From Aquabacterium sp. (GTDB lineage Bacteria; Pseudomonadota; Gammaproteobacteria; Burkholderiales; Burkholderiaceae_C), in the NCBI GenBank assembly GCA_023266355.1, contig JAHFQM010000010.1, positions 50,256 through 114,255 of the forward strand: a DNA stretch of 64,000 bases. Reading direction: 5' to 3'. This document shows, in pieces, positions 1-7,151 of the stretch. Position 1 is the first letter of the stretch. Each line of letters begins with the position of its first letter. Position numbers and translations under genes: made by a program. The notes beneath the pieces were generated by a model. The model made no database searches and had not been told where the DNA came from. It was given only the letters and a program-made list of their open reading frames with translations.

Positions 1-176
1 GGGTCGTACAGGCGCTCGTAGTCCGTCAGGCTGGTGAGGATGTCGGGCTCCATGGCCACGGGCCCGAAGGCCGCTGCACCGATGAAGCCGGTGGTCGTGG
101 TGGAGACCCCCTCGATGCTCTTGGCTCTGAACGAGGTTTCTTCCACGAAGACGCCTGGGGCGAGGTACTCGGGCAT
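1..176 (-). CDS. Contractile tail sheath protein, N-terminal fragment (cut by window edge)
   Basis: Only the first 58 codons are present; the gene runs off the left edge. The visible N-terminus (MPEYLAPGVFVEE, then STTTTGFIG) is the typical start of contractile sheath proteins of Myoviridae-type tails and of extracellular contractile injection systems (eCIS). The sheath polymerises around the inner tube and contracts to drive it into a target membrane. The ATG at 176 follows a clear AGGAG ribosome-binding site in the 17-base gap after the upstream gene. The DUF4255-like gene two positions upstream favours an eCIS (PVC/AFP/MAC-like) over a prophage, but the baseplate and AAA+ ATPase genes that would settle it lie outside the window. 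Confidence 0.85.
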   Translation of the reverse strand, partial: MPEYLAPGVFVEETSFRAKSIEGVSTTTTGFIGAAAFGPVAMEPDILTSLTDYERLYD

Positions 177-193
177 GTGTATCTCCTGCGGAG

Positions 194-1120
194 TCAGTCC
201 GCGACGAACAGGAACGATGAGGGTGGGGAGGCCACGAGCAGGGTCTGGCCGGCTCGCAGGGTGAGGGTGCCCAGGGGCGTGGGCGGGGCGGCGTGCTGCA
301 GCAGGGGCACAGGGGCTTGCGCCAACAGCTCGTCGAGGTCGGGCACGCGGCCCTGGGCGAGGTCGGCGCGCCGGTCGGGCGACCAGAAAGCCTGCAGGGT
401 CACAGGCCAGTCGAGCAGCGCGGCGGCGGTGGCGGGTGAACCCTGCGGCAGGCCTTCGCGGGGGCGTGGCAGCGGGAAGACCATCAGCACGCGGCCCGCG
501 GCATCGCTCACACCCTCGGCCAGGGCGATGCCGTTGAGCATCAGGCGCAGGTGGGCCCAGGCGATGGCTTGTTCCGGGTGCGTGGCCGAGCGCAACTCGG
601 TGCGCAGGCTGGCCATGCCGATCGGCGGGGTGCGGGTGGCGGCGCTGTACAGCGGCACATGGGGCCAGGCTGCGCTCAGTGAGGCAGGTGACACAGGTGA
701 GATGGCCCCATCCAGCGGCCCCCACAGGCCCTGGCCGAGCGTGGGCGTCAGGGCCATGTCCACGTAGCGGTTCAGCGTGTCGTGCACCGTGAGGCGAAAG
801 CGCGGCAGGTCGGGCGATGCCGGCGAGCCGAGGTCGTCAAGGGCCAAGGCGGCATCGCTGTCGGCTTCTGACGGTATCAGGAAGCTGCGGATGCCGGGGA
901 CGTCGTGCAGCGCGAACACGCCGCTGCGGTTGGCGCTCAGCACGCGGGCCTGGCGTGTGGGGCGCGGTTGCCACAGGTCGTGCAGCACGAGCTGCAGGCC
1001 ATCGGACACCACACGGCCATCGGCCACATCGCGGCATTGCACGCCCAGCAAGGCGCGGCGTGCGGGGCGGTCGAAGCCTGCTTGCAGCGTGGGCAGCATC
1101 GCCGTCACGGTGGGGCTCAT
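194..1120 (-). CDS. eCIS-associated protein of unknown function
   Basis: A 308-residue protein lying between a DUF4255-like gene and the tail sheath gene. Its start overlaps the preceding stop by four bases (ATGA), so the two are probably translationally coupled. No signal peptide or membrane segment is visible. The N-terminal half is beta-rich and could be an immunoglobulin-like or carboxypeptidase-regulatory-like fold; a conserved-looking stretch VHDTLNRYVDMALTP sits near residues 115-130. Position suggests a structural or assembly part of the injection particle, such as a tail-terminus or sheath-adaptor protein. The function is not recognised from sequence. A longer in-frame start at 1276 would lie inside the upstream gene and is less likely. 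Confidence 0.7.
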   Translation of the reverse strand: MSPTVTAMLPTLQAGFDRPARRALLGVQCRDVADGRVVSDGLQLVLHDLWQPRPTRQARVLSANRSGVFALHDVPGIRSFLIPSEADSDAALALDDLGSPASPDLPRFRLTVHDTLNRYVDMALTPTLGQGLWGPLDGAISPVSPASLSAAWPHVPLYSAATRTPPIGMASLRTELRSATHPEQAIAWAHLRLMLNGIALAEGVSDAAGRVLMVFPLPRPREGLPQGSPATAAALLDWPVTLQAFWSPDRRADLAQGRVPDLDELLAQAPVPLLQHAAPPTPLGTLTLRAGQTLLVASPPSSFLFVAD

Positions 1121-1737
1121 GGCTGTCCTCCGGCCGTGCGGGTGTCGATCTGGCCATGGCGGAAGTCGCGGGTTTCGACCAGCGCTCCTTCGTCGATGAC
1201 GATGTCCGACTCCAGCAGCACCGGCCGCGCCACGTAGGTCAGCGAGGTCTGCCAGCGGTTGCGGAACTTGTCCCACAGGCCGAGGTAGTCGGGCAGGGAC
1301 GGCGCGTCCAGCATCAGCTCAATGGCCTCGTCCGGTCGGAAGGCCGGCACCGTGCGGCGCGACAGCGACTGGTTGAGCAAGGCCGCCGGGACGATGGCGT
1401 TGTCTTCCAGGAAGCGCAGCGCCCAGCCGGTCAGGCGCAATTGCCGTTCGGGCTCGCTGGACCAGGCCGTCAGCAGCATCGACACGTCCACCGGCAGCGG
1501 GGGACGGCGTTTGCGGCCATCGGGCTCGCGCCGCGCCGAGAAGCTGCGCACAGCGGTGTTCACGCTCAGGCGCCACACCAGCAGCGAGAAACCCTCGGTC
1601 ACGGGCTGCGCGGCGAAGTCGTGGCCGGCGTAGAGCGTGAACGTGGGTGTGCTGGCGAACTCATCGCGCGGGCAATGGTCTTCCACCATCTTCAAGATGG
1701 TTTTGGCGACGGCGGCGATGGCGAGGTGGTTGGCCAT
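1117..1737 (-). CDS. DUF4255 (Pvc16-like N-terminal domain) protein of an eCIS
   Basis: A 206-residue protein starting MANHLAIAAVAKTILKM, typical of the DUF4255/Pvc16_N family. Family members occur in PVC/AFP-type contractile injection clusters and are related to the tail-terminator (cap) protein that stops sheath and tube growth. The body carries the family-like pattern of a beta-strand core around FSLLVWRLSVNTAVRS and a C-terminal part ending in a barrel-like region (WQTSLTYVARPVLLESD). It is the second gene of a minus-strand operon, 38 bases after the small protein that leads it, and overlaps the next gene by four bases. This gene is the main reason for calling the left edge an eCIS rather than a prophage. 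Confidence 0.8.
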   Translation of the reverse strand: MANHLAIAAVAKTILKMVEDHCPRDEFASTPTFTLYAGHDFAAQPVTEGFSLLVWRLSVNTAVRSFSARREPDGRKRRPPLPVDVSMLLTAWSSEPERQLRLTGWALRFLEDNAIVPAALLNQSLSRRTVPAFRPDEAIELMLDAPSLPDYLGLWDKFRNRWQTSLTYVARPVLLESDIVIDEGALVETRDFRHGQIDTRTAGGQP

Positions 1738-1775
1738 GGTGTGTGGGGAAGCTCAGCGCGATGTCTGTGGCCGCA

Positions 1776-2039
1776 TCAATGCGGGTCGGCGCGGCCGGAG
1801 GCGCGGGCACTGAGGTAGGAGGCAGGCGCCCAGACCTGCTCCAGCCGGTGCACCACGCCATCTGCTTCGAGCTGCGCCAGCGCCGCTTCGACCACCGGCA
1901 GGCCCACCTCGCCCACCTCGGGTGGCAACCAGAAGCGCTGGATGCCCGCCGCCGTGTCCGAGGCCTTGGGGTTGCGACGCAGGTAGCCACGGATGGCCGA
2001 GGCCACCGCTGCGACTTCCGGGAACTGATGCGCGTCCAT
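1776..2039 (-). CDS. Small protein leading the eCIS operon
   Basis: An 87-residue soluble protein, first gene behind the sigma-54 promoter candidate. The start at 2039 has an AGGGAG ribosome-binding site. The sequence reads as a compact helical domain with the look of a winged helix: helices around residues 8-30, then a segment with GLPVVEAALAQLEADGVVHR, the usual spacing of a recognition helix followed by a turn. It could be a small DNA-binding or adaptor protein; comparable short proteins sit at the edge of eCIS clusters. It is not recognised with confidence. Confidence 0.65.
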   Translation of the reverse strand: MDAHQFPEVAAVASAIRGYLRRNPKASDTAAGIQRFWLPPEVGEVGLPVVEAALAQLEADGVVHRLEQVWAPASYLSARASGRADPH

Positions 2040-2087
2040 GGGTCACTCCCTGCCGTCCGACTTTCCGTGGTGTTGTTCACCTGGGGG

Positions 2088-2103
2088 TGCAAGCGGCGGG
2101 CCA
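2088..2103 (-). promoter_or_regulatory. Sigma-54 (-24/-12) promoter candidate of the eCIS operon
   Basis: Read on the minus strand, the site is TGGCCCGCCGCTTGCA. The sigma-54 consensus is TGGCACG-N4-TTGCW, so only one base differs and the GG (-24) and GC (-12) elements have exact spacing. Transcription would start about 10-12 bases downstream, near 2077, leaving a leader of about 40 bases before the start codon at 2039. A sigma-54 activator gene lies immediately upstream (2297-3397), which supports the call. Confidence 0.7.
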
Positions 2104-2216
2104 TGTCGCACTGACAACTTAGGGGGATGGGCAAGTGCTTGATCCGCAAGGGATCGGGCCCAGCGTGGCGCACAAGCGGGCGTGGTGCGTGGCGGGTTGT
2201 CGTGCCCTCGCCCTGG

Positions 2217-2293
2217 CGCTGGCGCCACACCGTGGCGGCGCGGTCGCAGGGGTGTGGCGGTGCGGCGTGCGGGGCTGGGGCGCTGGCGCCACA
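2217..2293. repeat. Paired 13-bp direct repeats, possible activator (UAS) sites
   Basis: The 13-mer CGCTGGCGCCACA occurs at 2217-2229 and again at 2281-2293, 64 bases apart, each holding the palindrome TGGCGCCA. They lie roughly 115-190 bases upstream of the sigma-54 promoter candidate, where enhancer sites for sigma-54 activators normally sit. The second copy ends just beyond the stop codon of the activator gene. Binding of that activator here is an inference. Confidence 0.45.
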
Positions 2294-2296
2294 GGG

Positions 2297-3397
2297 TCAA
2301 TCCGCGCTCGCTTCGAACCCTGCGCGCTGCAGACCGTGCTTGCGCACCAGCTTGCAAAAGCGGCTGCGCTCCTTGCCGGCGATGCGGGCTGCCAGGCTGA
2401 GGTTGCCGCCCGCGCGTTGCAGCACGGCGGACAGGTAACGGCGCTCGAAATCGGTGATGGCCTGGGCCTTCGCGTCGGCGAAGCTGACGTCGGCCTGGGT
2501 GTCGGTTCCGGAGGGCATGCTCGCATCCACCTCAGGCGGCGGGCAGGGGCCTGGATCGCTGTCGAGCTCGTGGGCCAGCATGGGCACACGGGTTTCGCCG
2601 GCTGGGGCATCGCCCAGATCCAGGTGCAGGACGGGCCCTTCGGCCAGCAAGAAGGCGCGGTGCACCAGGTGCTCCAGTTCGCGCACATTGCCCGGCCACA
2701 CGCGCGGTGCTTGAAGTTGCGCCAGGCTGTCTGCGTCGAGGTGCCTGGGGCCTGTGCGGTACTGCTGCACCAGCCGCTGCACGAAGGCCTGGGCCAGCAG
2801 AGCGGCATCGCCATGGCGCTCGCGCAGCGGTGGCAAGCGCACGCTCAGCACATTGATGCGGAACAGCAGGTCCTGGCGGAACAGGCCTTGGGCCACCAGG
2901 TCTTCCAGCTTGGCGTTGGTGGCGGCCACCAGCCGCACATCGGCGTGCTGAAGCCGCGATGCGCCCAAAGGTCGGTAGCTGTGGTCTTGCGCGAAACGCA
3001 GGATGGCGGCCTGGGCCCTGTGGCTCAGTGCGTCGATCTCGTCCAGGAACAGGGTGCCGCCTTGTGCCTGGCCGATCACCCCCAGGCTGTCGGATTTGGC
3101 ATCGGTGAAGGCACCGCGGGCGTGGCCGAACAACTCCGCTTCCAGGATGCTGTCCGGCAGGGCCCCACAGTTGATGGGCACGAAAGGGCCGCGGCTGCGT
3201 GCGCTGAGGTAGTGCAGCGCGCGCGCCGCCAGCTCCTTGCCGGTGCCCGTTTCGCCGCAGAGCAGCACCGTGGCATCCACCCGGGCGCACTGCTGCAGCA
3301 AGGCCAGGGACTGGCGAAATGCGCTGGCTTGGCCATGCAGGTGCAAGGCGGGCCAGTCGGGTTCTGCAGGTGCATCTGGCAGGGCGTGCGCTGGCAT
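2297..3397 (-). CDS. Sigma-54-dependent Fis-family activator without receiver domain
   Basis: A 366-residue AAA+ enhancer-binding protein. After only about 20 leading residues comes the central ATPase domain: Walker A GETGTGKE (48-55), Walker B GGTLFLDE (113-120), the sensor segment VAATN, and RVWPGNVREL. A Fis-type helix-turn-helix ends the protein (GNLSLAARIAGKERSRFCKLV). There is no receiver, GAF or PAS domain, so it resembles PspF-like activators controlled by partner proteins or by level. The sigma-54-contact loop, normally GAFTGA, reads GAFTDA (95-100). The ATG at 3397 is chosen because the longer frame to 3673 runs into the divergent gene. It is co-oriented with the eCIS genes and probably controls them. 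Confidence 0.85.
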   Translation of the reverse strand: MPAHALPDAPAEPDWPALHLHGQASAFRQSLALLQQCARVDATVLLCGETGTGKELAARALHYLSARSRGPFVPINCGALPDSILEAELFGHARGAFTDAKSDSLGVIGQAQGGTLFLDEIDALSHRAQAAILRFAQDHSYRPLGASRLQHADVRLVAATNAKLEDLVAQGLFRQDLLFRINVLSVRLPPLRERHGDAALLAQAFVQRLVQQYRTGPRHLDADSLAQLQAPRVWPGNVRELEHLVHRAFLLAEGPVLHLDLGDAPAGETRVPMLAHELDSDPGPCPPPEVDASMPSGTDTQADVSFADAKAQAITDFERRYLSAVLQRAGGNLSLAARIAGKERSRFCKLVRKHGLQRAGFEASAD

Positions 3398-3567
3398 CGG
3401 GCTTCCTGAAGTCGGTGGCGCTCCTTGCTGCGCGTCCACCTGATGGTGCTGTTTTTTGCATTCTAGAAAGCACGGCCACGCTGGCAACCCCCTAGAAAAT
3501 GGTGGTCGCTTCGGAGTTCGTTCTGTCTTTGCGCTGGCGCAAGCCCTGGCGCGCGCATGGGTTTGTG

Positions 3568-3573
3568 TACAGT
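3568..3573 (+). promoter_or_regulatory. Possible -10 element of the ABC ATPase gene
   Basis: TACAGT lies 24 bases before the start codon at 3597. The AAGGA ribosome-binding site is at 3584-3588. No convincing -35 box is seen, so this is tentative. Confidence 0.3.
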
Positions 3574-3596
3574 CGGGGCACCCAAGGACCTTGCCC

Positions 3597-4343
3597 ATGC
3601 ATGACCCAGCCCCATCGACCGATGCGTCCAACGAGCCCAACGAGGCACTCATCCGCATCCGACAGCTCAGCAAGGTCTACCACCGAGGCGGCCAGCGCAT
3701 TGCCGTGCTGGAGAACCTCAACCTGACGGTGCGGCCGGCCGAGTTCGTGGCCCTGATGGGGCCCAGCGGCTCGGGCAAGAGCACCTTGCTCAACCTCATC
3801 GCGGGCATCGACCAGCCCACGTCCGGCACGATCGAGATCGGCGGGGTGGACATCGCCACGCTGAACGAACGCGAACTGGCCGACTGGCGTGCCGCCAACG
3901 TCGGGTTCATTTTCCAGTTCTACAACCTCATGCCCGTGCTGACGGCTTTCGAGAACGTCGAGCTGCCACTGCTGTTGACCGGCTTGAGCCGCCGTGAGCG
4001 CCGCGCCCACGTCGAGGCGGCCCTGGAGATGGTCAAGCTGTCGGACCGCATGGACCACTTCCCCAACGAGCTGTCGGGCGGACAGCAGCAGCGCGTGGCG
4101 ATCGCGCGGGCGCTGGTGACCGACCCCACCCTCATCGTGGCCGACGAGCCCACGGGCGACCTGGACCGCGCCACCGGCGAAGAGGTGCTGCGCCTGATGG
4201 ACGAGTTGCACCGCGACCTGGGCAAGACCATCGTCATGGTCACGCACGACCCCAAGGCCGCGGCGCGCGCCGGTCGCCTCATCCACCTCGAAAAGGGCGA
4301 GCTGGTGGACGATGTCGGCAGCGACATGGCCACCCACGCCTGA
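3597..4343 (+). CDS. ABC transporter ATP-binding protein, MacB/LolD type, no adjacent permease
   Basis: A 248-residue ATPase of the LolD/MacB/FtsE group. Walker A GPSGSGKS is at 55-62, the Q-loop region has FIFQFYNLMP, the signature LSGGQQQR starts at residue 159, and Walker B runs into ADEPTGDLD with the D-loop. Such ATPases normally pair with FtsX-like permeases to extract lipoproteins or export peptides. No permease is next to it: the upstream neighbour is a divergent sigma-54 activator and the downstream one is convergent comF. The start at 3597 has AAGGA eight bases upstream; an earlier in-frame start at 3456 would lie outside the usual domain boundary. Confidence 0.85.
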   Translation: MHDPAPSTDASNEPNEALIRIRQLSKVYHRGGQRIAVLENLNLTVRPAEFVALMGPSGSGKSTLLNLIAGIDQPTSGTIEIGGVDIATLNERELADWRAANVGFIFQFYNLMPVLTAFENVELPLLLTGLSRRERRAHVEAALEMVKLSDRMDHFPNELSGGQQQRVAIARALVTDPTLIVADEPTGDLDRATGEEVLRLMDELHRDLGKTIVMVTHDPKAAARAGRLIHLEKGELVDDVGSDMATHA

Positions 4344-4346
4344 GCG

Positions 4347-5069
4347 TCACCGCCAGCCCGGCGGCGGCGTGCGCGCCAGCACCCACACCGACACCCCCAG
4401 GGCCCCGGCTTCGCGCAGCACCAGGCTGGCCTCGTCCAGGGTGGCGCCGGTGGTCAGCACGTCATCGACCAGGGCCACGCGCTTGCCCGCCACAGCCTGG
4501 GCGCCGCGGGCCGTCAGCGAGAAGGCGCCCTGGATGGCCCGCCGCCGTTCGGCCAGGTCCAGGTCTTTCAGCCGACGGTGTTGCGTCACGCGCAGCAGCA
4601 CATCGGGCCGCGAGGGCAAGCGCAGCGAGCGTGCCGTGTGCCTGGCCAGCACCCAGGCCTGGTTGTAGCCGCGCTCCCGCAGGCGCTCGGCCGACACGGG
4701 CACGGGCAGCACCAGGTCCACCGGGTGAGGTTGCTGGCGAACGGCCTGGGCCAGCATGGCCGACAGCGGCGTCCCCAAGGCGGGCCATTGGCCGAACTTG
4801 AACTGCGTGATCAGGTGGCGCCAGGGCGGCACATAGTCGAGCGCCACGATGGCGCGGTCGAACTCGGGGGAAGGGTCCTCGCAATGTGGGCAATGCAAGA
4901 GGCCCTGCTGGGCTGCCCGGGCAGGTGGCTGGGGCGACGCGCAGCGCGGGCAGCGGGGCACGCTGGGGCGCCAGCGTTGCAGGCAAGGCTCGCACAGCGT
5001 TTGTGTCTGCCAGCGGTGGCAGAGCAGGCATGGGCCAGGAGGGTGAAAGCGAAAGCGAAGGCGAAGCAT
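4347..5069 (-). CDS. comF: ComF family phosphoribosyltransferase-like protein
   Basis: A 240-residue ComF/GntX-type protein. The N-terminus has a zinc-ribbon-like set of cysteines (CLLCHRW, LCEPC, CPRC, HCPHC). The C-terminal type I phosphoribosyltransferase fold has the PRPP-binding segment VALVDDVLTTGAT. Family members support DNA uptake in competent bacteria and carbon use from external DNA. The ATG at 5069 directly before LRLRFRF fits family length; the in-frame extension to 5141 overlaps the divergent promoter region. It converges on the ABC ATPase, with only three bases between stop codons. Confidence 0.85.
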   Translation of the reverse strand: MLRLRFRFHPPGPCLLCHRWQTQTLCEPCLQRWRPSVPRCPRCASPQPPARAAQQGLLHCPHCEDPSPEFDRAIVALDYVPPWRHLITQFKFGQWPALGTPLSAMLAQAVRQQPHPVDLVLPVPVSAERLRERGYNQAWVLARHTARSLRLPSRPDVLLRVTQHRRLKDLDLAERRRAIQGAFSLTARGAQAVAGKRVALVDDVLTTGATLDEASLVLREAGALGVSVWVLARTPPPGWR

Positions 5070-5237
5070 GGGAGCGGGCCCGTGGCATGTGCGCGACCTG
5101 TCCGAACAGCCAGGCGCCCATGGGCAAGATGGCCTTGGCATCCCTGCGGGCAGGTCGGCTCAATATACTGAGCACCCTGGCGTCTGCCCATCACCCTTTG
5201 GAGGGCATGGGCCGCCTTTGTGTCCCCTGCTGTGTCC

Positions 5238-6266
5238 ATGCCCGATCACCCCACGCCCGCGCCTTCCGAGGCTGTTTCTCCCTCTGGCCAAGCGCTGGAT
5301 GCCCTGGCCCCTGAGGCCGCGCCGGCTTGTGCGCCCAGCGCCGTGGCCTTGCGGAGGCAGTTGCGTCGGCTCTCGCAATTGCCCGAGGCGCCGTGGTTGC
5401 ACCAGGAGGTGGCCCGTCGCCTGGCCGAGAAGCTGGGCCCCATCCGCCTGACGCCGCGTGACTGGATCGACTGGTCGGCCTGGCTGGGGGCGGGGGCGGT
5501 GCCTGTGCAGGCGCGCTATCCCGTAGCGCAGCGCTGGGTCGTCGAGCCCCACGCCGCCTTGGCCGCGCGCAGCTTGCAGGCCGAAGCCGAGGCGGCCCCG
5601 CGTGGGTGGCGCACCTTGTGGCGCAAGCCCGACCCCAGCGAGCGGGTCCACACCGAGCCGGTCTCTGACCCAGCGCCTTGGCGCGTGCCAGATGCGCAAG
5701 GGCTGCAAGGGGCGCAGGGCGTTCAGATGCTGTGGGCCAACATGGCCCTGCACGGTGCCAGCGACCTGCCTGGCCTGCTCGCGGGTTGGCACCGCCACCT
5801 GGCGGTCGAGGGTTTCCTGATGTGCTCTGGGCTCGGCCCGGACACCGCGCGTGAACTCCGCGCTGTTTACCGCGGCATGGGTTGGCCTTTGCCCACCATC
5901 GACTTCATCGACATGCACGACCTGGGCGATGAACTGGTGCGTGCCGGCTTCGCCGACCCTGTCATGGACATGGAGCGCCTGACCCTGACCTGGGCCAGCC
6001 CGCAGGCCATGCTCGATGAACTCCGCACCTGGGGCGGCAACGTGGCCCATGGCCGCTTCGCTGGCCTGCGAACGCGCGCTTGGCGCGACCGCCTGCTGGC
6101 CGCCATCGACCAGCACATGCGCCAGCCCGACGGACGCATCGCCCTGACGGTGGAGCTGGTTTACGGCCATGCCCTCAAACCCATGCCGCGCGCCAAGCTC
6201 GCGCCCGAGACCCGGGTGACCCTGGCAGACATGCGCCAGATGGTGCGCAAGAAGGGTCAGCCCTGA
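5238..6266 (+). CDS. BioC-like methyltransferase homologue with a degenerate SAM motif
   Basis: A 342-residue protein resembling malonyl-CoA O-methyltransferase BioC over its length. The segment VQMLWANMALHGASDLP followed by GWHRHLAVEGFLMCSGLG matches the post-motif region of BioC. The glycine-rich SAM-binding motif (usually VLDLGCGTG) is not recognisable: the equivalent stretch reads WIDWSAWLGAGAVPV. The protein may therefore not bind SAM in the normal way. Genes of this kind are often annotated as biotin synthesis proteins in Burkholderiales. The ATG at 5238 is preferred over an upstream GTG at 5220. It is divergent from comF, with no other biotin gene nearby. Confidence 0.65.
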   Translation: MPDHPTPAPSEAVSPSGQALDALAPEAAPACAPSAVALRRQLRRLSQLPEAPWLHQEVARRLAEKLGPIRLTPRDWIDWSAWLGAGAVPVQARYPVAQRWVVEPHAALAARSLQAEAEAAPRGWRTLWRKPDPSERVHTEPVSDPAPWRVPDAQGLQGAQGVQMLWANMALHGASDLPGLLAGWHRHLAVEGFLMCSGLGPDTARELRAVYRGMGWPLPTIDFIDMHDLGDELVRAGFADPVMDMERLTLTWASPQAMLDELRTWGGNVAHGRFAGLRTRAWRDRLLAAIDQHMRQPDGRIALTVELVYGHALKPMPRAKLAPETRVTLADMRQMVRKKGQP

Positions 6267-6350
6267 GGCATTGAGGCGACAGTCGCCAGCCCCGCCCGAA
6301 TTCGGTCGCAAACCGCGGGTTATTCATAGCACGCCCTGGTCCATTGCGCC

Positions 6351-6379
6351 TTGAGGCAGAGCAAGTGGCTGGCTAGAAT
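6351..6379 (+). promoter_or_regulatory. Sigma-70 promoter candidate of the cytochrome oxidase locus
   Basis: TTGAGG (6351-6356) and TAGAAT (6374-6379) are separated by exactly 17 bases. The site lies about 90 bases before the first gene of the cluster at 6472, in a 205-base gap that is otherwise unremarkable. Confidence 0.6.
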
Positions 6380-6471
6380 GAACCGAACCCAAACAGGCCA
6401 CCGCCGAATCTGGGGACTCATGCCGGAGAGATCCTCCGTTTGTGAACGTAGCGAGCCTGGAGGCTGGCGCG

Positions 6472-7068
6472 ATGAACGCCACTGTGTCCCCTGTCCGTCT
6501 GATGTCCCCTTCCGCCATGCGCTTTGGCGTGTGGCACTCCCTCACCGCAAGGCGGGCTGGTGCAGTGTCTGTGACGCAGTCTTCCCAAGACCCGGCGGGC
6601 GACTGGCAGGTCGAGTGGCGCCTGTCGCGGCCACTGCACGTGCCCTTGGCGGTGCTGTCGCGCTGGTGGTGGATGGTGTCCGTGCTGGGGCTGCTGGCGG
6701 CAGGGATGTCCTTGTCTGCCGCTCCGTGGCCGGCCTCAGGCCACGCACTCCACCTCGTGAGTGCCTTGGCCGCTGCCAGCCTGGGCACACGCCTGGCGCT
6801 CTGGGCCTACGGTCGCCACGCCCAAGACCATGACCACATCGCCATGCGCGCCGACCGTGTGCACGTGGCTTGCTGCCGAGGCGGCCAGGTCCAGTCGCTG
6901 GACTGCCACCCGCGCTGGCTGCGCGTGGAGCCGGTGCAGCACGACCGCTCCCTGCTGCGCGTCTCTGGCGAGGGGCGCAGTGTGGTGGTGGGCGAGTTCG
7001 TGCCAGGCGAAGGCCGCAAGCAACTTGCCCATGAACTGCGCTGGGCCTTGCGCCACCTGGACGATTGA
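6472..7068 (+). CDS. DUF2244 membrane protein
   Basis: A 198-residue integral membrane protein with two hydrophobic helices around residues 57-78 and 85-102, followed by a soluble C-terminal domain with RADRVHVACCRGGQVQ and a trailing REL/LDD helix. This is the DUF2244 pattern. The gene commonly sits just upstream of cytochrome c oxidase subunit II in proteobacteria; its function is not established. GGAGG at 6459-6463 supports the start at 6472. The next gene begins within 100 bases on the same strand, consistent with one operon from the promoter at 6351. Confidence 0.8.
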   Translation: MNATVSPVRLMSPSAMRFGVWHSLTARRAGAVSVTQSSQDPAGDWQVEWRLSRPLHVPLAVLSRWWWMVSVLGLLAAGMSLSAAPWPASGHALHLVSALAAASLGTRLALWAYGRHAQDHDHIAMRADRVHVACCRGGQVQSLDCHPRWLRVEPVQHDRSLLRVSGEGRSVVVGEFVPGEGRKQLAHELRWALRHLDD

Positions 7069-7151
7069 TGGCGAGCAACCGGCCCGAGGCCTCCTCCGTG
7101 CTTGCCACACCCTGTATTGACGACCACGTTCAACCCACGAAGAGCAACGAG

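Noticed and set aside
1..2039. Prophage tail region instead of an eCIS
   Set aside because: The DUF4255/Pvc16-like gene and dedicated sigma-54 regulation fit an eCIS better, though the missing left part prevents certainty.
2160..2296. Small plus-strand gene in the gap after the sigma-54 activator
   Set aside because: The only frames are continuations of shadows across the activator gene; the region is better explained as regulatory DNA.
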